From JAFDVL01 sp043736395 (GTDB lineage Bacteria > Acidobacteriota > Blastocatellia > RBC074), in assembly GCA_043736395.1 (NCBI GenBank), contig JAYTCQ010000336.1:1-20673 (forward strand): a stretch of 20,673 bases of DNA. Reading direction: 5' to 3'. The notes beneath the pieces were generated by a model, which was given only the letters and a program-made list of their open reading frames with translations, had not been told where the DNA came from and searched no databases. Positions 1 to 7,672 of this stretch are shown piece by piece (position 1 is the stretch's first letter; every line of letters begins with the position of its first letter). The translations under genes and the position numbers were made by a program.

Positions 1-2
1 CC

Positions 3-1325
3 AGCGAAATCGAACGACGCGCATTGTATGACGAAACGGCTGGCAATCCATTGCTTATTGGCTGGGTTACGGGGCAACTCGGCTTAGGGCAGTGTCGCAC
101 TATCATCGAGGCGTTGACCTTTATGCGCAGCGCACCAACACGTAACAATCCGTTGGAATTCATCTTCGGGGACTTACTTGATACCTTTAGTGAAAACGAA
201 ACTAAAGTGCTTGCCGCGCTCACGCATTTCACGACAGCAATGGAGGTGACGTTTATTGCCGAACTCGCCAATCTCAACGAAATCGCCGCGCAAAATTCGT
301 TAAGCGATCTTGCGAGACGGGCTTTGGTCCTATCTGATGTAGAAGATTGCCGTTTTGTTCTAGCACCGATGGTCGGTGACTTTCTACGGCTCGAACGTCG
401 CGAAGTCGTGGCTGAAATCGGTAGCCGCCTCGAAGCGCGCGCCTATCAATTGATCTTAGAGAACGGATATGAAAAGCATGATCGCTTCCCAGAGCTTGAT
501 GCTGTTTGGACCTTCATTACTCCTGCCTTATCACTCTTCATTATCGGGGCAAATGACCGACTCCAAACAGTGTGCGATGCGCTTGATACCTTCCTTCATT
601 TCACAGGTCGCTGGGATGAATGGCTATCGCTTAGCAATCAAGCTATCGTAAAAGCTGTTGAGGTTGACGATCACTACATGGCAGGCTGGCGAGCTTACCA
701 AGCAGGGTGGGTGCATCACCTGCGACAACAGGCGGATGCTGTGTTGGTCAGTGCTGACCGCGCAGCAGCGTACTAGCTAACCGCACAAGCTGGTGTCCGC
801 GAACAAGCCACCGCTATTAGGTTGCGAGGTATTGGGCATCATTTGAAGAAAAATTATCGCGCCGCGATTGCAGTTTATAGTCAAGTGCTTGATTTGTGGC
901 AATCCTTGTCTACTGAAAGCGCGGACGTAGCCATCGCTATTAATGCCCTTGCAACTGTCGAGAGGGACGCAGGCGACCTTGAAGCAGCAGAGCGTTATTA
1001 CCGCGAAGCACTGCGAATAGCTTACGCAGTTAGTGATGATGAAGGCGTGGCTATTTATACTGGTAATCTAGCTAGTCTAGCCCTAATGCGAAAAGACTGG
1101 TTAGAATCTGAATCCCTAGCACGCAAAGCCTTAAAATTGTCCGAAAGAGTAGGTCGTCAAGAATTGATTGCGTCTAATTTTTACCGACTCGCCAAGTCTC
1201 TTGTACGACAAGGAAGACACACCGATGCGCACCTATATGTGGAATACGCAGTGGACATTTTTACCAAGCTTGGCTCACCTCGTCTCGAAAACGCTCGTGC
1301 GATTCTGGCGGAATGTGAGGTGTGA
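3..1325 (+). pseudogene. STAND-type ATPase/TPR regulator, 3' part, broken by one amber codon
   Basis: The frame is open from the window edge, so the 5' end lies outside. It starts in the distal part of a STAND/NB-ARC-type ATPase module (TAGNPLLIGWVTGQL). A winged-helix-like stretch follows at about 178-410, then helical repeats that become clear TPRs after 820 (for example AAERYYREALRIA, near 990-1025). A TAG at 774-776 stops the frame. The same frame continues without any shift through LTAQAGVREQATAIR (777-821) to a TGA at 1323-1325, and the TPR pattern is unbroken across the stop. TAG is one change from TGG (Trp). Other genes here end in TAG (5548-5550, 20533-20535), so recoding is unlikely. 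Such proteins normally act as cytoplasmic signal-sensing regulators; the partner and ligand are unknown. It is either a recent pseudogene, a sequence error, or a protein made in two pieces. Confidence 0.75.
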
Positions 1326-1394
1326 TCTTGCGGTGGCGGGTAGATTTTTATAACGGTTTCCATTATGTGACCAGCAATCGTGCGCAGCCGATAC

Positions 1395-1469
1395 AGTACG
1401 GGAAGTGTGAGCGACCTGCTCTTTGTCGTTGTTTTGCCGTGAGAGGAACAGGTCGCTCATTCCCGTACT
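1395..1469. repeat. Long imperfect inverted repeat (hairpin or MITE-like)
   Basis: The outer arms AGTACGGGAA (1395-1404) and TTCCCGTACT (1460-1469) pair perfectly. The inner arms TGAGCGACCTG (1408-1418) and CAGGTCGCTCA (1449-1459) also pair perfectly. Three extra bases, GTG (1405-1407), bulge from the left arm. CTCT (1419-1422) can further pair with AGAG (1442-1445). There is no T run after it, so it is not a standard terminator. It lies between the broken ATPase/TPR gene and the DUF2277 gene. It could be a REP/MITE-like element, a protein binding site or a structured RNA. I see no clear target-site duplication. Confidence 0.7.
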
Positions 1470-1501
1470 ATATAGTCATTTACAACTCCAAATAATTGCT
1501 T

Positions 1502-1771
1502 ATGTGCAGAAATATCAAACCACTTTTTAATTTTGATCCACCTACGACAGACGAAGAAATTCAGGCGGCTTCGTTACAATTCGTGCGTAAAGTGAGTGGG
1601 TTCACCAAGCCATCAAAAGCGAACGAAGCCGCGTTTTTATTAGCTGTTGACGAGATTACTGCAATTTCAAAAAAGCTATTGCAGTCTCTGGAAACAACTG
1701 CGCCCCCGAAAAATCGTGAAGAAGAAATAGCAAAAGCGCGTGCTCGTTCCGCACTACGTTTTAGCAGCTAA
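1502..1771 (+). CDS. DUF2277 family protein
   Basis: This 89-residue protein begins MCRNIKPLFNFDPP and continues with TDEEIQAASLQFVRKVSG and FTKPSKANEAAF. It closes with a conserved-looking PPKNREEEIAKARARS tail. That pattern and length match the DUF2277 family, which is widespread and has no known function. I chose the ATG at 1502 because the family begins MCRNIK; an in-frame TTG at 1496 would add two residues. No strong ribosome binding site is seen. It converges with the sigma factor gene, leaving only 37 bases between the stops. The inverted repeat at 1395-1469 ends 32 bases before the start and could affect its expression. Confidence 0.85.
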   Translation: MCRNIKPLFNFDPPTTDEEIQAASLQFVRKVSGFTKPSKANEAAFLLAVDEITAISKKLLQSLETTAPPKNREEEIAKARARSALRFSS

Positions 1772-1808
1772 AGTCAGAAGCAGCAGTGTTGACTTTCGCG
1801 CTTCGTCA

Positions 1809-3062
1809 TTATTGAGAATGGACTTCGCGCAGACGCCGTTCCAAAAAGTGGCGTTCGCTTTCATTGGTGACCAGCGCCAATGCATGTTCATAGCTCTTGG
1901 CAGCTTCCGCGAAAGACCCAAGGCGGCGCAGCAGATCCGCCCGCGCGGCATGCCACAAATGATACCCATTGAGTTCGGCGGAGAGCGCGTCAATCAGCAC
2001 TAATCCCGCCTGCGCACCGTCCGCCATTGCCACTGCTACTGCGCGGTTCAGTGCCACAACGGGCGAAGGTTGTAAGCGTTCGAGCAGTTCGTATAGCTGA
2101 ACGATTTGCCGCCAATCCGTTTCGTGAGCGTGCGCCGCCTGACAATGCACAGCCGCTATCGCCGCTTGCAAAGCAAACGCGCCAAAACCGCCGCGCAAGG
2201 CTTCTTCGACTAACGGCAAAGCCTCCGCGATTTGTGCGCGGTTCCAACGGGTTCGATCTTGTTCTTCGAGCAAGACGATTTCGCCTGCTTCGTTGAGACG
2301 CGCATCGCGCCGGGCATCGTGAAGTAACATCAGTGCCAGCAACCCGTTTACTTCAGTCGAAGGTTGCGGCAGCAATCCGCGAATCAAACGCGCCAGTCGA
2401 ATCGCTTCGAGGCACAGATCGGCTCGCACCAAATCCTCACCATGCGTCGCCACGTAGCCTTCGTTGAAAATCAAATAAATTACCGTCAGCACGGCCTCCA
2501 ACCGCTCAGGCAAATCGTTTGTTTCAGGTATCGTGTATGGGATTCCCGCGTCGCGAATTTTACGTTTCGCTCGCACCAGCCGTTGCGCCATTGTTTCAGT
2601 TGACACCAAAAATGCCCGGGCAATTTCGTTTGTTTCGAGGCCTCCGAGCAAACGCAGCGTTAATGCCACTTGGGCTTCAGGTGCTAGTGCCGGATGGCAA
2701 CAGGTGAAAATCAGCCGCAACCGCTCATCGGGAATTTCAATTGAATCGTAATCCGGTTCGACACTTAACAGGATCAAACCAGCCGCAGCGTGAGCTTCCA
2801 GTTTTTCTGCGAACCGCGTCCGGCGGCGAATGCGATCAATGGCTTTGTGCCGCGCAGTCTGAATTAACCAGGCACGCGGTATTTCCGGGATGCCAGTTGT
2901 TGGCCATTGCGCTACGGCGGCGGCAAAGGCCTCTTGTGCCGCTTCTTCGGCCACATCGAAATCGCCGACCAGGTGAATCAGCGTCGCGACGATGCGCCCC
3001 CAATCTGTTTGGTAAACAGAATCAATGGCTGCATTTACATTTGCTGTCAGGTTTGAAAACAT
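1809..3062 (-). CDS. ECF42-type RNA polymerase sigma factor with C-terminal helical extension
   Basis: This 417-residue protein is about twice the length of a plain ECF sigma factor. Residues 1-90 form sigma region 2 (GDFDVAEEAAQEAFAAAV, then PRAWLIQTARHKAIDRIRRR). Region 4 follows near 110-170, including LRLLGGLETNEIARAFLVS and AQRLVRAKRKI. The remaining roughly 240 residues are the DUF6596/TPR-like extension typical of ECF42, with VYLIFNEGY, GPLLL-type helices and VALNRAVAVAMADG. In this group no anti-sigma factor is usual, and the extension is thought to control activity. The divergent neighbour encodes a DGPF protein, the hallmark partner of ECF42. A minus-strand reading of the shared promoter element (3091-3117) places a matching -35/-10 about 28 nt before this start, which suggests autoregulation. 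The Shine-Dalgarno sequence is weak. Confidence 0.93.
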   Translation of the reverse strand: MFSNLTANVNAAIDSVYQTDWGRIVATLIHLVGDFDVAEEAAQEAFAAAVAQWPTTGIPEIPRAWLIQTARHKAIDRIRRRTRFAEKLEAHAAAGLILLSVEPDYDSIEIPDERLRLIFTCCHPALAPEAQVALTLRLLGGLETNEIARAFLVSTETMAQRLVRAKRKIRDAGIPYTIPETNDLPERLEAVLTVIYLIFNEGYVATHGEDLVRADLCLEAIRLARLIRGLLPQPSTEVNGLLALMLLHDARRDARLNEAGEIVLLEEQDRTRWNRAQIAEALPLVEEALRGGFGAFALQAAIAAVHCQAAHAHETDWRQIVQLYELLERLQPSPVVALNRAVAVAMADGAQAGLVLIDALSAELNGYHLWHAARADLLRRLGSFAEAAKSYEHALALVTNESERHFLERRLREVHSQ

Positions 3063-3089
3063 AAAAAATCTAAAAATATTTTTGTCCGC

Positions 3090-3117
3090 TGTCGAATTGA
3101 GTATTCTCCATTCGACT
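3090..3117. promoter_or_regulatory. Bidirectional ECF42-type promoter
   Basis: On the plus strand TGTCGA (3090-3095) is followed by 17 nt and CGAC (3113-3116). This fits the TGTCGA / CG(A/T)C promoter that I recall being described for ECF42 sigma factors. The element is itself an inverted repeat: GTCGAAT (3091-3097) pairs with ATTCGAC (3110-3116). On the minus strand it therefore reads AGTCGA, 17 nt, CGAC. The plus reading lies 33 nt before the DGPF gene and the minus reading 28 nt before the sigma factor gene. Function in the minus direction is an inference. Confidence 0.7.
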
Positions 3118-3149
3118 TACCTGTGAAAGCAAATAATGGAGGCTAAAAA

Positions 3150-3506
3150 ATGAAATACATGCTGATGATTTACATGGAAGAAAATGCTCTCAACGAAACC
3201 GAGCGAGCGGATTGTTACGTGAAATCCACCGAACTCTCCCATCAGCTCAAAGCCGATGGGCAATTCGTCGCCACGGCTCCGCTGCATTCTGTAGCGACCG
3301 CCACCAGCGTCCGCGTGCGCGAAGGCAAACGGCTTATTACCGATGGCCCTTTCGCCGAAACGCGCGAACACCTCGGCGGTTTTTTTATCGTTGAAGCAAA
3401 CAACCTCGACGAAGCAATTGGCATTGCCGAACGTATTCCCGGCGCACGTGTTGGCACGGTCGAGATTCGTCCGGTACTCGAAATTCCAAACCTACCGGAA
3501 CTATAA
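3150..3506 (+). CDS. DGPF/YCII-related protein, ECF42 partner
   Basis: This 118-residue protein begins MKYMLMIYMEE and carries the DGPFAE signature at residues 65-70, inside LITDGPFAETREHLGGFF. Together these define the DGPF subgroup of YCII-related proteins, which fold as ferredoxin-like dimers. No reaction is established for this subgroup. DGPF genes sit next to ECF42 sigma genes and are their main targets in the studied cases. Here an ECF42-type promoter precedes the gene. A strong GGAGG (3138-3142) lies 7 nt before the ATG and fixes the start. It is the first gene of a run with two VOC genes, DinB and DoxX, all on the same strand. Confidence 0.93.
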   Translation: MKYMLMIYMEENALNETERADCYVKSTELSHQLKADGQFVATAPLHSVATATSVRVREGKRLITDGPFAETREHLGGFFIVEANNLDEAIGIAERIPGARVGTVEIRPVLEIPNLPEL

Positions 3507-3527
3507 AATTTATCATAAGGAGCCTTA

Positions 3528-3983
3528 ATGCAAAAAATTACACCATTCTTATGGTTTGACGGCCAAGCCGAAGAAGCCATGAATTTTTATGTTTCGATTT
3601 TTAAGAACTCAAAAATCCTGAGTACCGCGCCAGGGCCGAACGGAATGGTGATGATGGGTACCTTCCAACTTGACGGACAGGAATTTCACGCGCTTAACGG
3701 CGGCCCGATGTTCAAATTCACCGAAGCCATTTCGCTCTTCGTGAACTGCGAAACGCAAGCCGAAGTGGATGAATTATGGGAAAAACTGTCAGCTGGCGGA
3801 GAAAAATCCAGATGCGGCTGGCTCAAAGATAAATACGGCCTGTCGTGGCAAATCATCCCGACGGTGCTGGGAAAGTTGATGCAGGACAAAGACCCTGAAA
3901 AAGCCGGGAGAGTCATGCAAGCTATGCTGCAAATGGACAAGATTGATATTGCCAGCTTACAGCAAGCCTACGAGGGAAAATAA
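3528..3983 (+). CDS. PhnB-like VOC family protein
   Basis: The 151-residue protein starts MQKITPFLWFDGQAEEAMNF, the usual opening of PhnB-like proteins of the vicinal oxygen chelate superfamily. Later segments such as GTFQLDGQEFHALNGGP and SRCGWLKDKYGLSWQIIP fit the second half of that fold. The family is often mis-annotated as a 3-demethylubiquinone methyltransferase; no methyltransferase motif is present and the substrate is unknown. AAGGAG (3517-3522) precedes the ATG, and only 21 bases separate it from the DGPF gene, so the two are probably co-transcribed. Membership in the ECF42 regulon is inferred from position. Confidence 0.9.
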   Translation: MQKITPFLWFDGQAEEAMNFYVSIFKNSKILSTAPGPNGMVMMGTFQLDGQEFHALNGGPMFKFTEAISLFVNCETQAEVDELWEKLSAGGEKSRCGWLKDKYGLSWQIIPTVLGKLMQDKDPEKAGRVMQAMLQMDKIDIASLQQAYEGK

Positions 3984-4010
3984 ATAATCACTACTGAATA
4001 AGGAGTAACT

Positions 4011-4412
4011 ATGGCTACCAAAATTTTTGTCAATCTGCCGGTCAACGACCTGCAAAAATCCATCGCGTTTTTTACGGCGCTTGGTTACACGTTCAATCCG
4101 CAATTCACCGATGAGGCGGCGACTTGCATGATTATCAGCGAAGACATTTACGCGATGTTGCTAACGCACAAAAGGTTTCAAGATTTCACCCCGAAACAAA
4201 TTTGCGACGCGACGAAAAGCACCGAAGTACTGATCTGTTTGTCGTGCGAAAACCGTACGCAAGTGGACGATCTGGTTAGCAAGGCGGTCGCGGCGGGCGG
4301 CACAACATACAGCGAGCCAAAAGATTACGGCTTTATGTATCAACACTGCTATCAGGATTTGGATGGACACCTCTGGGAACTGATTTACATGGATCCGAAC
4401 CACGTTCAGTAA
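4011..4412 (+). CDS. VOC family (glyoxalase/bleomycin-resistance-like) protein
   Basis: This 133-residue single-domain protein opens MATKIFVNLPVNDLQKSIAF, followed by FTALGY. It ends with DLDGHLWELIYMDP, the C-terminal beta strand of the VOC fold with its usual metal-ligand glutamate. The N-terminal metal position reads Asn (FVNLPV) rather than the His of glyoxalase I, so classical glyoxalase activity is doubtful. AAGGAG at 4000-4005 fixes the start, 27 bases after the previous stop. It differs clearly from the PhnB-like gene before it, so the pair is not a recent duplication. The substrate is unknown; a role in stress or detoxification is inferred from the operon. Confidence 0.9.
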   Translation: MATKIFVNLPVNDLQKSIAFFTALGYTFNPQFTDEAATCMIISEDIYAMLLTHKRFQDFTPKQICDATKSTEVLICLSCENRTQVDDLVSKAVAAGGTTYSEPKDYGFMYQHCYQDLDGHLWELIYMDPNHVQ

Positions 4413-4444
4413 AATGGAAAGACAACCAAAAAGGAGAAAGAAAG

Positions 4445-5080
4445 ATGATTCGCAAAAATTTAAAACTATGCATTTTTACCTGGCTGTGTTGCTTATGTGC
4501 AGGCAGTTTGCTAGCAATGGCGCAAACGCCCGCGATGAGCAAAAATGACCGGCAGGCTTTGCTCAAGCGGTTTGATGATTCATCCGCTCAAACCCTCGCG
4601 GCGGTAGAAAAACTGAGCGAGGCGCAGTGGGCTTACAAAGCCGCGCCCGACAAGTGGTCAGTCGGCGAAACCCTCGAACACATCACGATGGCTGAAGGTT
4701 TGCTCTTCGGCATGGTCGAGAAAACGCTCGCTTCGCCTGTCAACCCAGCTTGGGCGGAAAAGACCAAAGGCAAAACTGAATTCATCGAACGCGCGATGCT
4801 TGACCGTTCGACGAAAGCCCAGGCGCCAGAAATGATTATACCAACGGGCAAGCTGACGCGCGCCGAAGTGCTGGCGAAATTCAAAACTGTCCGCGCTCAG
4901 ACGCGCAAGTTCGTTGCTGAAACCAACGCGGAAATGCACGCGCATACGGGGAATCATCCAGTTCCGGCGTTTGGCACTCTCAGCGCGTATCAATGGCTGA
5001 TTTATATTTCGTTGCATAACCTGCGTCACAATCAGCAAATCGAAGAAGTCAAAGCCAGCGCGAGTTTTCCGAAAGCATAA
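4445..5080 (+). CDS. Exported DinB-like protein with a complete His triad
   Basis: The 211-residue protein opens with a signal peptide: basic MIRKNLK, a hydrophobic core to about residue 24, and a likely cut after AMA (24-26). The mature part is a four-helix DinB/YfiT-like domain. The metal-binding histidines are visible: H79 in GETLEHITMAE, and H191 and H195 in ISLHNLRHNQQIEEV. Cytoplasmic relatives are thiol transferases or metal-dependent hydrolases (bacillithiol or mycothiol linked); the reaction here is unknown. Most DinB proteins are cytoplasmic, so the signal peptide is notable. AAGGAG (4430-4435) precedes the ATG, and the gene follows the VOC gene by 32 bases. Confidence 0.88.
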   Translation: MIRKNLKLCIFTWLCCLCAGSLLAMAQTPAMSKNDRQALLKRFDDSSAQTLAAVEKLSEAQWAYKAAPDKWSVGETLEHITMAEGLLFGMVEKTLASPVNPAWAEKTKGKTEFIERAMLDRSTKAQAPEMIIPTGKLTRAEVLAKFKTVRAQTRKFVAETNAEMHAHTGNHPVPAFGTLSAYQWLIYISLHNLRHNQQIEEVKASASFPKA

Positions 5081-5083
5081 GGC

Positions 5084-5116
5084 TGTGAAGGGCAAGCCAA
5101 CAACTTGCCCTTCACA
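5084..5116 (+). terminator. Perfect 13-bp hairpin between DinB and DoxX genes, possible attenuator
   Basis: TGTGAAGGGCAAG (5084-5096) pairs with CTTGCCCTTCACA (5104-5116) around a 7-nt loop, starting three bases after the DinB stop. No T run follows (CGCAGCTCATC). It is therefore not a canonical intrinsic terminator and may instead be an mRNA stabiliser or partial terminator that lowers DoxX expression. Confidence 0.5.
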
Positions 5117-5154
5117 CGCAGCTCATCAAACACCTATTCAATCAGAGAAAAATT

Positions 5155-5550
5155 ATGCAAATAATTACCCCGGTTTCTAAAAACATTCTTTGGACAAGTC
5201 GCATCCTCAGTGGCATACCCGCGTTATTTCTGCTCGTGGATGGCGCGATGAAATTATTCAAGCCCGCGCCCGTGGTCGAAGCGACTACGCAACTCGGATA
5301 TTCAGAGAGCGTCATTCTGCCGCTCGGCATCGTCTTGCTGACCTGCACCATCATTTATCTGATTCCGCGTACGGCGATGCTCGGCGCGATTTTGCTGACA
5401 GGCTATCTGGGCGGCGCAGTCAACACGCACGTACGCGCGTGGCAGGGCTGGTTTCCGGTTTTATTTCCAGTCGTTTTTGGTGTGTTTCTTTGGGGTGGAT
5501 TGTATTTGCGGGATGAACGGCTACAAGAATTAATTCCAATGCGCCGTTAG
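5155..5550 (+). CDS. DoxX-like integral membrane protein
   Basis: This 131-residue protein has about four hydrophobic segments: around residues 13-30, 54-72, 74-90 and 97-118. The opening, SRILSGIPALFLLVDGAMKL, followed later by LLTGYLGGAVNTHVR, matches the DoxX-like (DUF4199-independent) small membrane family. Relatives occur in thiol and redox stress complexes, but most have no known function. It sits 74 bases after the DinB gene behind the 13-bp hairpin, has no clear ribosome binding site, and ends in TAG. Co-regulation with the ECF42 module is plausible, because DoxX, VOC, DinB and YCII genes often travel together; this is an inference. Confidence 0.85.
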   Translation: MQIITPVSKNILWTSRILSGIPALFLLVDGAMKLFKPAPVVEATTQLGYSESVILPLGIVLLTCTIIYLIPRTAMLGAILLTGYLGGAVNTHVRAWQGWFPVLFPVVFGVFLWGGLYLRDERLQELIPMRR

Positions 5551-5614
5551 CTGGCGGCATACTACAATTTCATTATCCCCCACCAATACTAAGGCGCGGC
5601 AAAACGGAGTACCT

Positions 5615-5917
5615 ATGACCAAGAACAAAACTGAAAAGATTGAAGTAGAAAATATTAACCATCCCGGCCATATCAGGCGCGTCGAGGCGGACAAGTATCA
5701 AGCAATGAAACAGGCCTTTCTAACGGTTCTTCCGAAAACTTCTCCTGGACTGACGCTAGCAGAAATTCGAGAACCTTTAATGGATTATTTACCTGAAGAA
5801 CTATTTCCCGGAGGAGCCAAGTCAGGCTGGTGGGCGAAGGCTGTTCAACTTGATTTAGAAGCGAAAGGCATTATTTCGCGCGAGCAAACTAAACCGCTCC
5901 GCTTACATAAGAAATGA
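5615..5917 (+). CDS. Small DUF6958-like protein
   Basis: The 100-residue protein has the blocks INHPGHIRRVEADKYQAMKQ, LPEELFPGGAKSGWWAKAVQ and LDLEAKGIISRE. I recognise these as DUF6958-like, a small family of unknown function. The layout (helices, then SGWWAKAVQLDLEAKG, then a basic tail LRLHKK) suggests a winged-helix-like fold, so nucleic acid binding is possible but not shown. A GGAG lies a few bases before the ATG. It follows the DoxX gene by 64 bases on the same strand, so it could be the last gene of that unit or have its own promoter. Confidence 0.75.
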   Translation: MTKNKTEKIEVENINHPGHIRRVEADKYQAMKQAFLTVLPKTSPGLTLAEIREPLMDYLPEELFPGGAKSGWWAKAVQLDLEAKGIISREQTKPLRLHKK

Positions 5918-6016
5918 CGAGAGGCACAAATATTTTACAAACCCTCACCATCTGCGTGAAAAATCTGCCATACTATTGATCTCCCTTCTTGAAAAACATG
6001 TTCCCGGAGATTTTTA

Positions 6017-7531
6017 ATGCAACGATTTAATTTCGTCTTATGCAATGTATTGTTCGCCGCTTTGTTTTCTGTGCTTGTGTCAGCCCAGTCTCCTGACAAA
6101 ATCCTCAAGCAAGCCAGTAAATCAATGGGCGGAGAAAAGCTTTTGAAAAACGTCAAATCGTGGCAAATGAAAGGAACCGTGACGCGCAAAAGTGATGGCG
6201 AGTCCGGCACGTATCAGGCCTCAGCTACGGCACCGAATTTATATACTGATACCTTCGATTTACGCGGACTGGAAACCAGTCTCGGGTACAACGGCAAGTC
6301 GGGTTGGTCACGCGACTCACGCAACGGATTACGTACCATCACAGGCGAGCCGAGCCGTGATTTTCAGGCCGAAGCCACCTACCGCAATTCGCGCTGGATT
6401 GATTACAAAAAAGAAAAATCCAAGCTGGCGCTGGCGCCTTCCACCATTAACGGAAAAAGCGTCAATACGGTTGTGTTGACGACCGCCAAAAACGTAAAAA
6501 TCAAACTGCATTTTGATCCGGCCTCAGGCTTGCTGGTACGCGAAGAAATTCCATCAGGCGGAGTCACGAAAATCTTTGATTATGCCGATTACAAAACCGT
6601 AGACGGAATCCAGGAAGCGCACGCCATCACTGCCACGATTGACAAAGAAATTTACGAAATTAGACTGAATCAAATCACTCATAATCTAACGTTAGATCGT
6701 GCGGCGTTTGACTTCCCAAAAATTTCGAACGAACCGTTGCCGGATATTCCAAGCTTGCTGCAAGAGGTCAAAGTCAACGAAGAGGAAATTGAAAATTTAC
6801 TGGAAAATTATACGTTCACAGAAAAAGAAATTAATCGTGAAACAGATCAAACAGGACAGCTTCGCGAGAAGGAATCAAAAGTCTCCGAATTAACGTTTTA
6901 CAAAGGCTATCGTATCCGCCGTGTGATTGAAAAGAATGGCAAACCGCTTTCGCCAAGCGATCTTGAAAACGAAAATAAACGCGTCGAAAAGCGTGTCCGT
7001 GACATTGAAAAACGCGAAGCTGAGAAAGAAAAGAAAGAGCAAAATCCGGACGATCCGTCAGATGCGGATCGCGGAAAAAGAATTTCGATTGCGGACGTTT
7101 TGCGGGCTTCAAAATTGGTCAATCCCAGGCGTGAACGCTTTCGCGGACGCGCGGTGATCGTCTTCGATTTCGAACCAATTCCAGGATATAAGCCACAAAA
7201 AAATTACGAAAAATTCTTCGGCAAAACCGTTGGCGCGGTTTGGGTGGATGCGGCTGACAGACAAGTCGCCCGCCTCGAAGCACGCCTGGTTGATTCTTAT
7301 AAAGTAGCAGGCGGATTACTGGCTTCCCTGCGAGAAGGCGCAACCTTCGTGCTGGAAAAAGATCGCATCAATGATGAAATCTGGTTGCCCACCCGCGCTG
7401 ATATTAATCTGTCAGTCAAGGTCTTGATGATTAAAGGAATCACGGCGAATACACTTATTGAGTTCGGCAATTACAAACGATTTAATGTGGATGCCGAAAA
7501 AGAGAAATTGAAAGATCCGACGAAGCCATAA
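6017..7531 (+). CDS. Exported LolA-like two-domain protein
   Basis: The 504-residue protein has a signal peptide (MQRFNFVLCNVLFAALFSVL, cut near VSAQ, residue 23-24). Residues 25-240 resemble a LolA/outer-membrane lipoprotein-sorting fold: ILKQASKSMGGEKLLKNVKS, later LHFDPASGLLVREEIPSGG and FDYADYKTVDGIQ. Residues 245-490 form a second beta-rich domain (YKGYRIRRVIEKNGKPLS, then RGRAVIVFDFEPIPGYKP and GAVWVDAADRQVARLEARL). Between its two halves lies a very charged Lys/Glu stretch near residues 315-355. This second type is common in exported acidobacterial proteins with no assigned role. It probably acts in the periplasm or outer membrane; lipid carriage is possible. GGAG (6007-6010) lies just before the ATG. 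Confidence 0.75.
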   Translation: MQRFNFVLCNVLFAALFSVLVSAQSPDKILKQASKSMGGEKLLKNVKSWQMKGTVTRKSDGESGTYQASATAPNLYTDTFDLRGLETSLGYNGKSGWSRDSRNGLRTITGEPSRDFQAEATYRNSRWIDYKKEKSKLALAPSTINGKSVNTVVLTTAKNVKIKLHFDPASGLLVREEIPSGGVTKIFDYADYKTVDGIQEAHAITATIDKEIYEIRLNQITHNLTLDRAAFDFPKISNEPLPDIPSLLQEVKVNEEEIENLLENYTFTEKEINRETDQTGQLREKESKVSELTFYKGYRIRRVIEKNGKPLSPSDLENENKRVEKRVRDIEKREAEKEKKEQNPDDPSDADRGKRISIADVLRASKLVNPRRERFRGRAVIVFDFEPIPGYKPQKNYEKFFGKTVGAVWVDAADRQVARLEARLVDSYKVAGGLLASLREGATFVLEKDRINDEIWLPTRADINLSVKVLMIKGITANTLIEFGNYKRFNVDAEKEKLKDPTKP

Positions 7532-7672
7532 CTTTACGCTTTCAGGCGTGAAAAACGCTGCCTTCGCTACACTTGTATCGCTTGAATCTAACAACCTAAA
7601 AGCTTATTCTAAGTGTGGTCATCGTATTCGTGGTGACGAAACCAAGAACGCAGTTCATCAATAAAAAATCCT

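Noticed and set aside
774..776. Possible amber recoding (TAG read as an amino acid)
   Set aside because: The DoxX and RloB-like genes end at TAG with no meaningful extension, and no suppressor tRNA is visible in the window.
1395..1469. Inverted repeat as an intrinsic terminator or integron attC site
   Set aside because: No T run follows, the middle is 30 bases long, and the core-site sequences expected at attC ends are absent.
1740..3064. Several plus-strand open frames opposite the sigma factor gene
   Set aside because: They lie within the sigma factor gene, lack motifs and are Arg-rich as expected from the reverse of its codons.
3528..4412. The two adjacent VOC genes as a recent tandem duplication
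   Set aside because: The proteins differ in length, opening motif and subfamily (PhnB-like against glyoxalase-like) and show no close similarity by eye.
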